From: Patescibacteria group bacterium
Lineage (GTDB): Bacteria > Patescibacteriota > Minisyncoccia > UBA6257 > JAKLIH01
Length of the DNA: 49,632 nt
Reading direction: 5' to 3'
Assembly: GCA_022709715.1 (NCBI GenBank)
Contig: JAKLIH010000005.1
Coordinates: 1-49,632, forward strand
In this document: positions 8,515 through 18,831 of the stretch, one piece after another
Position numbering within the stretch: the first letter of the stretch is position 1
Layout of the letters: each line of letters begins with the position of its first letter
Made by a program: the position numbers and the translations under genes
The notes under the pieces: model-generated
Seen by the model: only the letters and a program-made list of their open reading frames with translations
Database searches by the model: none
What the model was told of the DNA's origin: nothing

Positions 8515-8580
8515 TTGTAAAAAATATAGAAATATGGTAGAGTACTAATAATAAATTTGTTCTTTGGAGGTAAAATAAAA
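8515..8580 (+). promoter_or_regulatory. Promoter and leader of the 169-aa gene
   Basis: TTGTAA (8515-8520), 17 bases, TAGAGT (8538-8543), then AAATTTGTTCTTT and GGAGG. Confidence 0.7.
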
Positions 8581-9090
8581 ATGAGGAATTCTAGACTAAT
8601 CAGCGAAGGATCACCCTGTGATACAGATTTTTTAGACGAAACTATGCAAACCACTGAAGATGCCAAGAAAAAGGGCAGGCAAGTTTGTCCAAATCACGAA
8701 GAGTGTATCAAGAGAAGTCAAGAGGAAGGTATCCGATGCGGGAGATTATTAGCTAAACAAATGGCAAATTTTATTTTGAATAATAAAAAGCCATATGTGG
8801 AAGCTATCGCTGAAGAAAAAAATGATTTCCTAGCAGATGAGAATATTCCAAATGGTAAATTTTGGGTCTGTGATGAGGAAAACAAATGGATTGTTGTTGA
8901 AGGAAAAATCAATGCAGTTAATTATGTTTTACAATTTGCACAAACCATCATTGACCTGAAATCCGGAGAGAGAAGACCGTTTACCCAAGATGGTATGAAA
9001 ATGCCAGAAATGGGACCGGGAGATGCAATTCACAACGCCGTACTAGATTTAAATAATCTATACCGAGAAGTGGGGGCAAAACCTATTTAA
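8581..9090 (+). CDS. Hypothetical 169-aa protein
   Basis: Not recognised. Start chosen at ATG 8581 (MRNSRLISEG), which follows the GGAGG; the frame is open further upstream but without a suitable start. It has four Cys in the first half (one in CPNHEEC) that could bind metal, a central 'GKFWVCDEENKWIVVEGKI' segment and an acidic C-terminus. No membrane segment. Both Trp codons are TGG, stop TAA, followed at once by a terminator. Cassette-style TGG-class gene. Confidence 0.75.
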   Translation: MRNSRLISEGSPCDTDFLDETMQTTEDAKKKGRQVCPNHEECIKRSQEEGIRCGRLLAKQMANFILNNKKPYVEAIAEEKNDFLADENIPNGKFWVCDEENKWIVVEGKINAVNYVLQFAQTIIDLKSGERRPFTQDGMKMPEMGPGDAIHNAVLDLNNLYREVGAKPI

Positions 9091-9111
9091 TTAGAGCTAT
9101 TTGAATAATAG

Positions 9112-9145
9112 ATAAGGAGAAGTAAAAGCTTCTCCTTATTTTTTT
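9112..9145 (+). terminator. Intrinsic terminator
   Basis: ATAAGGAGAAG / CTTCTCCTTAT stem followed by a T run after the TAA at 9088-9090. Confidence 0.9.
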
Positions 9146-9177
9146 ATAATATAAACCATAATAAATTTGATTCTTTT

Positions 9178-10689
9178 CTAATTTTTTCAATCCAAAGTTA
9201 TAGACATGTCCAGTAATGGGAGCAATTCGAAACACTTGTTATATTGAACCATCGTATTGAATGGTTCTTTTATTGTAAATACTAGCTGTTTGTCATTTAG
9301 TTGTAGGTTCTGAAGTAAGAAATTCAAAAGTCGTCTTTTCTCATTCACTTCGGAACTATCAAATATCTCTCTGGCTTTTTTAGCCAAATTAAGCACTAAA
9401 CTCGCAGTTAAATAGAAATCTTCATCGGCGTTTGTATATCTTGATATTTCTTCTTGAATTTCTATTTGTCTTTCTTTTCATTCTTTTAATTTGGCATCAA
9501 AAACATCCTGGGGAACTTTACCATCCGCCAGCAAATTAAAAGAAGCACTTATTCTTTTATCTATTTGGTCATATTCTTTATGCAGATTAGATAAAGCCAA
9601 TTGGTGGAATTGGTCCTTATCTTGATTAGTCTTTTTTAGACATTCGGTTATTTCTTTAATTTGTTCATCCTCAAAACTTATACTATCCAAAAACTCATAT
9701 ATCGATGATAACAAATCTTCCTCTTTAATATACAGAACTTTTTTGTGGACCCTTTTATAATTTGTGCAATGATAATAATGATGTCCCTTAGATGTTTCGG
9801 GTGTTATCATACAGCCACATTCAGCGCAAGTAATTAATCCTCTAAACATATATGGTTTAGCTCCATATATAAATGGTTTCTTATGATATCCCAATAAAAC
9901 ACTTTGGCATCTGCTAAATAAGTCCTTGGAAATTAATGGTTTGTATTTATGAGAATATATTTTATTCTTAATTCTCATTACACCATAGTAAAAAGGATTA
10001 TTTAATATTACATGTATCATGCTTTTGGTTAATGGTTTATTTCTACCGCTATTTCCAACCAATCCTAACTTTTTCATTTCCTCAACAATTTCTAATAGGG
10101 AATAATTGCCAGATGAATACATTTCAAATATTTTTATTATAAAGGGAGATTTCTCTGGGTCAGGAATAATATTTCTTTCTTTATCTTTCATATTTATATA
10201 TCCGATAGGGGATTTACCAATTCATTCTCCAGCTTTAATTTTGTTCTCATAAGCTCTTTTTACATTATCGCTAATAGCATCGGAATAATATTTAGATAAT
10301 CCTAATTGCATTCCAAATTGGAATTTTTGACCAGCTGATATGCTTGAATTAATAACAAGGTTATCGGAAACAAAATGAAGCTCAATTTTATCGGTCATCG
10401 CTAAATCATATAAAGTAGCTACCCGCTTATCAAATACATTACGAGAAAACCTGTCTACCTTATCAAAGCAAACTGCAGTTTTTTCTTTATTCGTTTTTGC
10501 TATCTCTATAATTTTATCAAACTCATTCCGCTTTACTTTATAAGCGCTTTCATCAAAACTAAATACCTCCATAATCTCGAGGTTTTTATATTGGCAATAT
10601 TTTTTTAGACGTTCAATTTGGGCTGGTAAAGAATTACCAGCTTCTTTTTGCTCTTCGGTTGAAACCCGTGCCAAAATTAGTGCTTTCAT
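9178..10689 (-). CDS. Large serine recombinase (site-specific integrase), 503 aa
   Basis: Catalyses DNA integration/excision through a serine nucleophile. The N-terminal resolvase domain starts MKALILARVSTEEQ, with Ser10 as nucleophile and an Arg at 8. A recombinase domain follows ('GE-W-IGKSPIGYINMKDK', where the TGA falls on a family Trp), then a zinc ribbon (CAECGCM...YHC, about residues 290-315) and a C-terminal coiled coil. Three TGAs are read as Trp; the last lies two codons before the TAG at 9178. Its 3' end overlaps the 12-base repeat CAATCCAAAGTT that also closes the element at 20133. Upstream lie a TTGCAA/TATAAT promoter and an interleaved inverted repeat. Confidence 0.9.
9188..9199. 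repeat. Candidate attachment site, left
   Basis: CAATCCAAAGTT, exactly repeated at 20122-20133. It lies within the last codons of the serine recombinase gene. Confidence 0.6.
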
Positions 10690-10710
10690 ATTAATAATTT
10701 AATTTTTACT

Positions 10711-10832
10711 TAAAAGGACAGCCCTGCTGTTGAATAGAGACACTTGATCCAGCAAAGAATCAAATATCACTAAACAGGACTGTCCTTTTAAAAAGGTGAT
10801 AATTGTATTGCTGGCTATATCTCTATTCAACA
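10711..10832. repeat. Interleaved inverted repeats upstream of the recombinase
   Basis: Arms in order A-B-A'-B'. A (10711-10726) pairs with A' (10775-10790), 15 of 16 bases. B (10728-10740 plus CCAGCAA at 10749-10755) pairs exactly with B' (TTGCTGG 10808-10814 plus 10820-10832). Because A' lies between B and B', the transcript from the promoter at 10838-10866 could form a pseudoknot or two exclusive hairpins in the recombinase 5' UTR. It could alternatively be a DNA-binding or recombination site. Confidence 0.75.
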
Positions 10833-10837
10833 TCTTA

Positions 10838-10866
10838 ATTATACCGTAATTTCATTTAATTTGCAA
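10838..10866 (-). promoter_or_regulatory. Promoter of the serine recombinase
   Basis: Minus strand TTGCAA (10861-10866), 17 bases, TATAAT (10838-10843). The predicted transcript has a ~145-base leader containing the interleaved inverted repeats. Confidence 0.75.
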
Positions 10867-11062
10867 GTCAAGGAGATGGTTTTTCATTTTCTTTACTATT
10901 TTTAGGTTTATTATAATATTCTGGGTGATTTCGCATATCAATTTTAAGCAACAAATAAAAAAACTCTCTTAGATTTTGTTCAGTTTCAAAACCTTTTTCT
11001 CGATGATTATTAAGATAATCTAGGTTTTCTTGAATTTTATGGACTTGTTGCTTCAATTTCAT
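10856..11062 (-). CDS. Small helical protein, 68 aa
   Basis: Not recognised. A charged, predicted helical protein (MKLKQQVHKIQENLDYL...) ending in a Pro/Lys-rich tail. The first TGA (10868-10870) is read as Trp, extending to TAA at 10856, inside the -35 region of the recombinase promoter. No Shine-Dalgarno is seen. Position between ATPase and recombinase suggests an accessory element gene. Confidence 0.55.
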
Positions 11063-11164
11063 AGGATATTGTTAAATTAAATGAGATAATTTTTTTATAA
11101 CCATTAAGGATTGGACAAGGTATTTTTTAATTTTATAGCGTATTGGTAAAATACGTTTTTACTA

Positions 11165-11331
11165 TACATCTCTTACACTACGTCCTGTTATTAAACTGAT
11201 AAGCAGTTTTATTTGGTGTAGGAGTGTAAAGTGTAAGAGTTCTGGTGTGTAATAAACATATACATTAAAAATCTTACATTTCATTTTCTTTGTCGTTATC
11301 AGTGTTGTTGTCAGTTGGTGTAAGAGATGTA
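11165..11331. repeat. GTGTAAGAG repeats near the ATPase 3' end
   Basis: TACATCTCTTACAC at 11165-11178 is the exact reverse complement of GTGTAAGAGATGTA at 11318-11331. A further GTGTAAGAG is at 11231-11239 within GTGTAAAGTGTAAGAG. The copies span the 211-base gap after the ATPase gene and its last codons. They could be initiator-binding iterons, operators or a transcript fold. Confidence 0.45.
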
Positions 11332-12767
11332 GGTTCGTCGGCTGTTTTACAGTAACTGGTATAAATGTTTTCTACTTTGTTTTTTTCAAACTGATATCTT
11401 ACTCCGTCTTTAGTGCGGGGTTCTTTTCTAGACGCTAGGTTAAATTTTTTAATTGCTCAGCCAACTTTAACGGCTTTTTGTTTAGGGGTGTCTCCGGGTG
11501 CTCAAATTTCATTTTTAATTATTGAGCTTATTTCTATTGGAGCTAAAATAACCTCTATTTTGTCTTTTAATTCACTTAATATTACTTTAATAACTTCTTC
11601 TTCTAGCTCAGAAGGCTCGTACTCACTAAAGCTATACCTTGAAAGAAAATGTGACTTTGCTTCTTGTATTTTATCTTGCATTCCGGTGCTTTCAAAAACT
11701 ACTTCAAATGGTAATCATAATTCTAAGCTTCTTCCCAAGATAGCTTTATTTTCTTTGTAAGATCGTTTTTTTATAAAATAGTAAGTGCTTACTAATTCGT
11801 ATATAGCTATTAATAGGGTATAGAGCTTGCCTCTTATTTTGCGCCAATCTTCGTTGTCGTCGTCAGGGTCTGCAAAATTTCTCCGGCTTCTTATTAATGG
11901 AAGCTCTAAGCATCTATCTCTTAGGTCCTCGGGAAGCTCCCTAATGGATGCAAAAGCTTTTGGTCCAAATGTTTCAAGCTCTATAATTTCACGGTTTTTT
12001 CCTTTATCAAAAGCAATAATTCTTCTTTTGCCACCACTTTTTTTATAAGAATCAGCTAAAATATCTAATAAATCTTCTCCGCCTTTTCTTTCAAGGGAAT
12101 CGGCTTGGTCAATTAGGCAGGTTCCTCTTAAGGCATCTACTGTATCGCCTAAAGCTGCTACACTTGGTCGAGCTTTTATGGCGTTGAAGCAAAGTTGAGT
12201 AAGCAAGCTAAGGCATTGACTTTTACCTGAACGCTTAGGGGCTTTTATGTGGAGGAATGGATAGGCATAAAAAATAGGGAAAAAATACGTTCCAATAATT
12301 CAGGCAGTTAGTAGATAGTAATTTATTTCTTGCCCCAATTCAACGTATTTTTTAGTAAGAGATAACATTTCTTCAAATATTGTTTTTGGGGACATATTTA
12401 TTTTAGATTGGTTGTAGTATTTTGCGAAATCTTTTAGAGATTGGATGCTCCATTTTTCTTCAATTCGAATTAATTTTCTATTTCTTTTTTCAAAGTAGTA
12501 ATTTTTTTCTTTTCTTTCAAAAGAATCAGCATCTGTAGTTTGAACAGTTCCATCGACTACTACTACAAAAATATTCTTTTCTTCTCTTGATTTTGAACGA
12601 TAGCGAAAACCAAGAGTAAGGGTATTATCTTTTATATCCAAAGAGGGATGGAGGAACTCTCCATCAAATACTTCTATCTGGTCTTTGTTTTGTTGTATTA
12701 CCTTAGAATCTTCTTGTGAAAGAGTATTCTCTAAAGCTTGTGAATCTTGATTCATATTAATATTCAT
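11274..12767 (-). CDS. Plasmid-type AAA+ ATPase, 497 aa
   Basis: Four TGAs read as Trp join two long fragments into one protein. The Walker A motif APKRSGKSQ (about residues 176-184) lies just after the first junction ('LLTA-W-IIGTYFFPIF'), followed by Walker B-like GTCLIDQAD (about 215-223) and a sensor region with ELPEDLRDRCLELPLIRSRR. This layout resembles DUF3987/DUF3631-type and primase-associated helicases of plasmids and phages. A replication role for the element is inferred. Later TGAs fall at 'LEL-W-LPFEV', 'NEI-W-APGD' and 'KVG-W-AIKKFNL'. ATG 12767 chosen; a second Met lies at residue 5. Stop TAA. Confidence 0.75.
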
Positions 12768-12887
12768 TTATAATTTTTATTAATCGCCCCTTTAAGGGCT
12801 TATTTATAATAGGGTGGTATTTTATTGCTTAAAGCTAATAAAAACTCGTTTAAGGGGCAATTTATGCTTCAAAATGCCGTTCCTCAG
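12768..12887. promoter_or_regulatory. Structured region upstream of the ATPase gene
   Basis: GCCCCTTTAA (12786-12795) and TTTAAGGGGC (12849-12858) form a near-perfect inverted repeat around an AT-rich stretch with TATTAT on the minus strand. It may be the ATPase promoter with an operator-like repeat, or an RNA hairpin in its leader. Confidence 0.45.
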
Positions 12888-13103
12888 CTATGTTTTAGGA
12901 TTACTCAATATATATAATTGATCTAATAGGGTCTTTTTATCCTTTTTGTCATAATCATCCTTATTAACTAATTTATTAAATCAAATTTGGATACTTTCCT
13001 TATTAAACTTTTGTTGTTTTATTGCCTCAGCAAAGCATATATAAGAACTTCAATATGGGTTCTTATTTGATATATCGTCAAATCTTCGTTGTATTGATTT
13101 CAT
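12888..13103 (-). CDS. Small hypothetical protein, 71 aa
   Basis: Visible only with UGA=Trp: MKSIQRRFDDISNKNPY-W-SSY, then 'SIQI-W-FNKLVNKDDY', ending TAG. Composition is charged and helical. The 'IW FNKLV' segment resembles short regulators of CPR mobile elements, but no family is recognised. It lies in line with the upstream DUF5659-like gene (11-base gap) and the downstream ATPase gene, so a common transcript is likely. Confidence 0.6.
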
Positions 13104-13113
13104 AATACTATAT

Positions 13114-13410
13114 TTATAAACTATTATGGATCATTGATTTCAAGAGTTCGATTTTGTCAAATAATACTCTAGCGGGGACCATTAATTGCCCAGAGAAGTA
13201 TTCATCGATCGTGTCTTCAATGTCGTATTCTTTTTTGATAATAAACAAAGCCTTGCTAGGATGTTCCTTATCTATAGAAGTTAATTCGAATCCAATACTT
13301 AGAAGAGATGCAACCAACCCTAAATCTGTAGAATAGAAATAGTTTTCCGTATCATTGAGGGGTATATATACAAGTTCATCTTGTTTTTGCCACATTTGTT
13401 GTTTGTTCAT
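13114..13410 (-). CDS. DUF5659-like protein, 98 aa
   Basis: The segment FYSTDLGLVASLLSIGFELTSIDK, then KALFIIKKEYDIEDTIDEYFSGQL, resembles the DUF5659 family common in CPR genomes and often near mobile genes; its function is unknown. One Trp, TGG (residue 7). Stop TAA. No membrane segment. Likely first gene of the ATPase transcript. A palindromic stretch at 13482-13516 (ATTACT/AGTAAT within ACTCT/AGAGT) lies upstream and could be an operator. Confidence 0.65.
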   Translation of the reverse strand: MNKQQMWQKQDELVYIPLNDTENYFYSTDLGLVASLLSIGFELTSIDKEHPSKALFIIKKEYDIEDTIDEYFSGQLMVPARVLFDKIELLKSMIHNSL

Positions 13411-13546
13411 AATCGTTAATTTAGATTAATATTAATTTGTTAACTCGACTTTTATTTTTTCATAATCATTGTAACAAATACTCTCCAGATTACTTTAATG
13501 GAGTAATACAGAGTAAGAATTGTTATTATTAGCAGGATTTATTAAT

Positions 13547-13572
13547 AAAAAAGAGCGTATTTAACGCTCTTC
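13547..13572 (-). terminator. Terminator of the 502-aa gene
   Basis: Minus strand AAGAGCGT / ACGCTCTT stem followed by TTTTTTATT, 40 bases after the TAA at 13610. Confidence 0.85.
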
Positions 13573-13609
13573 CAAATAGAAATTATTTTCGAAATTAAAA
13601 CACTCTTCG

Positions 13610-15118
13610 TTACTCTTTTTCTAACCACATAGTTTTATGTTCTTTATTTTTGAATTTTATCAATCCTTGTAACCCCGTTTTATTTTTTTGAAGTTGTTTT
13701 TTAGCATAAGTTATAATCTCTCATTTTCTATTTTTAGATTGTGGTGAATATTCTTGTAAGTCTCTTTTTTTATTATCTTTGTCTTTTCTTATAGCTTCAA
13801 AAATACCTTCAATTGTTTTTTCAACTCCAAAATGAGGTTCACATAAACACTGTAGTAATCGAAAATGGCGAGAATCCTTTTTTCCAATTAAAATAGATTT
13901 TGTCCCTTTGCCAATAGTAAAATGCCCTAGATTCTTTTTGGTAAAAGTATAAGGGTCATTTTTGTCGAAGCTATTATTATTGTTGTTATCTGCCGTGTTT
14001 ATGGCTTTCTCTTGTTCGATTTTTATAATAAAATTCTTGAGTTTCTTTTCCATTGTCAGATTAACTTTTATACCCGAATCTGAATGAAAGCCATTATTAG
14101 TTAACGGGTATACACAAAAACCGTTTATTTTTATGTATTTTTCTTGCTCTAATTCTGTTAGTATTTGTAATACTTTTACGCGACCATTATCAGAATTACC
14201 ATAGTCTAATGATAAAATAAGATCTCGTTCTTTTTCTAGTTCCTTGCTTTTCTTATTTATTGTTTGGATTAAACGAGTTTTTTGTTTAGTTGATGAATAT
14301 ATGTTTTCTAAATCTAAACTAGATTTTTCATACTCTTCCATTTGATATTGTATAAATTTAGATCAATATATTTTACTTGCTTCTATTTCTATAAGCATCT
14401 GTATAATATAACCTCCGGGGCATATACTTCCATTAATTATTGTTTTTCCATTCCATTCAGATTTTTGTTGCTTTATATCTATTTTTTTTATTTCAATTCA
14501 TTTGTCCTTTTTTAATTCCTCAATTTTATCAAAAACAGATTGTATATAAGGTAATGTAATTTTACCCATTTCATCCGCCAAGGTATCTATAGTATGGCCA
14601 CCATAATTTAAGATAGTCTCTAGTTCTATATCATTAGAACATAATTCGTCTAATACTGAAATGTAAAATATTTGGCCATTATCATCAGTAAAATTATGCC
14701 ATTGCTTGTTACGAAACAATCCATTAATTATACATTCCATTGCTAACACTGAAGGTGCTTTTTGAGTAGCTTGACTTAGAAGTGTAATTTTAGGAGTAAG
14801 CATTGTTTTATAACAAGCATATTTTTTATCAAATTCCGGTTGCTTTATCGTAATATCAAATACAGTTGTATTAAAAAGATCGCCACCCCTTAAAATATCG
14901 TTAACTGGCATACAATTAATTATTCCTTCATTTTGTAATAAATTTAACAGTTTTCTCTGAGTGCTTATATCGGGTCCAGAAATATATTTAGATACTTTTT
15001 TATCAAAATTTCTCAAAATAAATTCAATTTTTGAATTTTTTGGAACTAATAATGCTTCTTTTTTTAGCTCTTGTAAAATTCATCAAATCCTTTTGTTATG
15101 TGTATGTTCAGGATCCAT
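13610..15118 (-). CDS. Hypothetical 502-aa protein of the integrated element
   Basis: Joined across TGAs read as Trp into one frame from ATG 15118 (MDPEHTHNKRI-WW-ILQ) to TAA 13610. No family recognised. The middle is coiled-coil-like (SKELEKERDLIL), preceded by helical segments reminiscent of winged-helix DNA-binding proteins (KVLQILTELEQEKYIKING). The C-terminal 'FTIGKGTKSILIGKKDSRHFRLLQCL' looks like a second compact domain. A role in DNA binding or element maintenance is inference. It has its own promoter, divergent from the methylase, and its own terminator. Confidence 0.7.
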
Positions 15119-15172
15119 AGTATTTTAGATTAATAATCATTTAATAGTCATTGAGTATCATTCAACATCTAA

Positions 15173-15239
15173 ATTATACCATATTTTTAGGCTTAATTCA
15201 AGAAATTTGCTTGTAAAAATACTATTTTTGTGGTATTAT
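15173..15239. promoter_or_regulatory. Divergent promoter pair
   Basis: Minus: TTGAAT (15196-15201), 17 bases, TATAAT (15173-15178), toward the 502-aa gene. Plus: TTGTAA (15211-15216), 17 bases, TATTAT (15234-15239), toward the methylase. The two -35 boxes are only 9 bases apart, so the promoters may be co-regulated. Confidence 0.8.
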
Positions 15240-15291
15240 TAATATATTAGAATTCAAACTATTATATTAATATTATCATTAAAATTAAAGT

Positions 15292-16467
15292 ATGAAAAAG
15301 GCATCAAACAAAAACCTACACAATGCAGGCAAAGCTAAAAAAGATGAATTTTACACCCAACTTATTGATATTGAAAAGGAATTAAAGCATTATAAGGAGC
15401 AATTTCATAATAAGGTGGTATATTGCAATTGTGATGATCCATTTGAAAGCAATTTTTTTAAGTATTTTGCTATTAATTTTAATGCTTTGGGATTAAAAAA
15501 ACTTATCGCGACAAGCTATAAACCATCTCCAATTGCTAATACTCAATTAGGATTGTTTGGGGAAGATAAAATGACTAGTGCGCCAAAGGGTCGTCCAAAC
15601 ATAACGGCTAATAAATTTATTATAAATGAAGTTAGTGATCTTAATAATGATGGTGCATTTGATTTAGACGATATTGCAGAACAGCTCAAGGCGAACAAAA
15701 ACAATGAATGGTCACCTCTAGAAGGGGACGGAGATTTTAGAAGCAAAGAAAGTATTGAATTATTAAAACAATCGGATATTGTAGCTACTAATCCGCCTTT
15801 TTCTTTATTTAGAGAATATGTTGCACAATTAATGGAATATAAAAAGAAATTTTTAATCATTGGCAATATAAATGCGATAACTTATAAGGAAATATTCCCA
15901 TTAATAAGAGATAATAAAATGTGGATAGGTGAAAGCATGAATGGCTCAAATCGTTGATTTGAGATACCAAATTATTATGAAAGTTATCATAAAATTGAAA
16001 ATGGTAAAAAATATGCTTTTGTTCCCGGGGTGATGTGGTTTACAAATCTTGATACATCAAAACGTCACGAAAAAATAATATTATATAAAAAATATATACC
16101 ATCAGAATATCCTCATTATGATAACTATGACGCGATTGATGTTTCTAAAGTAGTTGATATACCAATAGATTGAGGTGGGGTTATGGGTGTGCCAATCTCT
16201 TTTGTAAATAAATATAATCCTGACCAATTTGAGATTGTTGCTCTTGGCAATAGCCGGGATAATTTTACACCAAACAAAACATATATTAATCCCAAAAAAA
16301 TTATGAAAAACGGTGCTATATTAAATGGGAATGCTATAAATTGTGTTTTAGCTATTAATAAGTCAGATAAACCAATTGATACTATACATTACACAAGCGA
16401 TAATAGTAATTATTTATTAGCACCATATGCACGCATTTTAATCAAAAATAAAAAAATAAAAAAATAA
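15292..16467 (+). CDS. EcoRI-type adenine DNA methyltransferase
   Basis: A 391-aa SAM-dependent N6-adenine methylase. The start MKKASNKNLHNAGKAKKDEFYTQ, the VVYCNCDDPFESNFFKYF segment and the catalytic NPPF (residues 167-170) match the EcoRI-methylase family. Trp appears both as TGG (NEW, residue 140; MWIG; VMWF) and TGA ('GSNR-W-FEIPNYY', 'PID-W-GGVMG'). ATG lies ~50 bases after the plus promoter with no Shine-Dalgarno. The nuclease gene starts 2 bases after its TAA. It should protect DNA against that neighbour; the recognition site cannot be read. Confidence 0.85.
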
Positions 16468-16468
16468 T

Positions 16469-17566
16469 ATGAAAATTGAACTACATAAAATTCCAATTAG
16501 CAAGGTGATAGCGGGTTATAAAGACAATTTTGAAGAAGGTGTGGTAGCTTATAATAACAAATTAGATATTCGCCCAAAATACCAACGAGAGTTTGTGTAT
16601 AAAGAAAAACAACGAAATGCTGTAATAGAAACTATTAAAAATAATTTTCCACTAAATGTAATGTATTGAATGGTTAGAGAAGATGGCGGCTATGAAGTAT
16701 TAGATGGCCAACAACGCACTATTAGTATTGGGCAATATGTAAACGGTGAGTATTCTCTTAACGATCGTTTTTTTCATAATTTAACAAAGGAAGAACAAAA
16801 TATAATTTTAGATTATGAATTAATGATTTATTTTTGTGAAGGCACAGATGTAGAACGTTTGGATTGATTTAGGATTATTAATATTGCTGGTGAAAAATTA
16901 ACAGAACAAGAAATACGTAACGCTGTTTATACAGGGCCGTGGTTAAGTGATGCAAAACTTAAATTTAGCAAATCAAATTGTGTGGCATATCTTTTAGCAA
17001 ATGATGGTGGTAAATTAGTAAGTGGATCTCCAATAAGGCAAGATTATTTAGAAACTGCGATCTCTTGAATCAACGATGGTGAAATAAAAGATTATATGGC
17101 TAAACATCAGCATGATAAAAACGCTGAAGAATTATGAAAGTATTTTCAAAAAGTGATTGCGTGAGTAAGGAGGGTTTTTATAAATTATCGCCGTGAAATG
17201 AGCGATGTAAATTGAGGTGAATTGTATAATAAATTCAAAAATGAGAAATTAAATGTTCAAAATTTAGAAACTGAGATTAAAAAACTAATGCAAGATGAAG
17301 ACGTCACAAAAAAATCCGGAATTTATCCATACGTTTTAACTAGACAAGAGAAACACCTTAATATTCGCTCATTTACAGAGAATATGAAACGTGAATCATA
17401 CGAAAGACAAGAAGGTATTTGCCCAATGTGTAGAGATAAAAAACACTGAGATATTTTTGAAATGGAAGCTGATCATATAACGCCTTGACACGAAGGTGGA
17501 AAAACAACAGCGGAAAATTGCCAAATGCTGTGCAAAGAACATAATCGTAGAAAATCAGGAATCTAA
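16469..17566 (+). CDS. DUF262-HNH endonuclease, probable restriction partner
   Basis: A 365-aa protein joined across about ten TGAs read as Trp. The N-terminal DUF262 domain shows the DGQQR motif (VLDGQQRTISIGQYV, about residues 74-88), used for nucleotide binding/hydrolysis in GmrS-like proteins. 'NAVYTGP' and 'LSDAKLKFSKSNC' follow. The C-terminal HNH domain has CPMC, 'EADHITP-W-HEGGKTT' and NCQMLCKEHNRRKSG with the zinc Cys pairs and catalytic His. The TGA in ADHITP-W is a family Trp. Two bases after the methylase stop, so a type II-like restriction-modification pair is the likely reading. Stop TAA. Confidence 0.85.
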
Positions 17567-17634
17567 TTAAACGTGAAAAGAATATATTGAGGGAATACAA
17601 TCTTATTATAGAAATAATAATTTGAATTAAAAAT

Positions 17635-18186
17635 ATGGTAAATAAAATGATAACAATTTTTAGTTTGATATTAGGCATCCTTGGGTTTATAGCGACTTTT
17701 GTTGGAACATATTTAACATATATATCTATAGTTAATCCTATAATACGTTTTAATAAGTTTTTGAAAAATAAAAATGGATGAGAAAAATTTATTGGAGTTG
17801 AGCCGAATCTCTATTATTATCGTTATAAAAGATACCCTAGTTTTCAGATTGTGATTGATTGAGACAATCCAGTTGTTGAGAATTTTCACGAGGAATGGAT
17901 GAACGAAACGTTGTCTTTTGATAAAACCAATAGTGATTCCCATCTTGTGAGATTTGAGGTTAATGGAATGTTATTAGATAAAGAACTGTTTGTTTCTATA
18001 GACGGTCATCGTTGATTCGTTCCTGTTCCAAAAGCAAAAGTATCAAAAGAATATGAAAGGAGTTTCTATTATAGTATGAGGCAAATATATCTAGCAAGTA
18101 TCATTGGCAAATATTATTATGAAGAAACGGATATTTATAGTTTTGCCAAAACACAGAAAAAGCAGATTGAAATTAAAAAATATTAG
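17635..18186 (+). CDS. Membrane-anchored hypothetical protein, 183 aa
   Basis: The N-terminal segment of residues 4-31 (ITIFSLILGILGFIATFVGT) is a single membrane anchor; the rest is a soluble, Tyr-rich domain. Three TGAs are read as Trp ('NG-W-EKF', 'VID-W-DNP', 'GHR-W-FVP') and one TGG (EEW). No family recognised. It lies 70 bases after the restriction gene on the same strand and 10 bases before the next gene, so it may be cargo in the same transcript. Confidence 0.65.
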
Positions 18187-18196
18187 GATTGAATTT

Positions 18197-18817
18197 ATGG
18201 AGAACAAATGGTTGATAAAAATTCGAGATACATATAAACTGGAAAAGTTTACTAATTTTATTGGTCAAATTTCAAGTTTAGGGGTAAGTGTAATCGTCAT
18301 AAACTACGCAACAACAGTTCGACGATATTATTATTTTGCATGTTTACAAAATAATTTATTTTCAGAATGTTTACAAGAAGCTTTATATAACGAAAAAAAT
18401 GCCGAATATGAGTATAATGTGCCGATGGCGCCTTTTGCCAATGCCTTTGGTATATATACTTTAATCAGAACGAGTTTAGAAGCTTGTCGAAAATTATGTG
18501 ATGCCTGTCTTAAAACATATCTTAATAAAGAGCTGATAGAGTATAGAGAATCTCATAAAAAGGAGATACAAAATATTATTAATATAGCGAATGATATGAT
18601 CAAGCATCCTATAGTAAACAATCCGCCAGAAGAAAAAACCAAGATATCTCTGCCGTGCAGTTATGGTATAGGGGGCGATATAGGTTTTGATTTATGAGAA
18701 TGAGAAGAAAAAGATTGGAAATTATCCACTAAAATAGTTAATCCAGGCAAGGATATTAAAATAGTGAAATCTTATTTTGAAGGAATGGCAGATATTTTAA
18801 TGAAATTAAAAACTTAA
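18197..18817 (+). CDS. Hypothetical 206-aa protein
   Basis: Start set at ATG 18197 (MENKWLIKIRD) rather than an upstream in-frame Met overlapping the previous gene. One moderately hydrophobic segment near residues 20-38 (FIGQISSLGVSVIVINYATT) may be membrane-associated. A Cys-containing helical region (ACRKLCDACLKTYL) follows. Two TGAs near the C-terminus are read as Trp ('FDL-W-E-W-EEKDW'). No family recognised. Confidence 0.6.
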
Positions 18818-18831
18818 TAATTTTGTTTATA

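Noticed and set aside
10711-10832. Interleaved repeats as the element's attachment site
   Set aside because: No second copy occurs at the other island boundary, whereas CAATCCAAAGTT marks both ends; a leader or operator role fits better.
16469-17566. A stand-alone type IV (modified-DNA) restriction enzyme
   Set aside because: It sits two bases after a cognate-type methylase gene and has HNH rather than the GmrD domain; a restriction-modification pair is simpler, though not proven.
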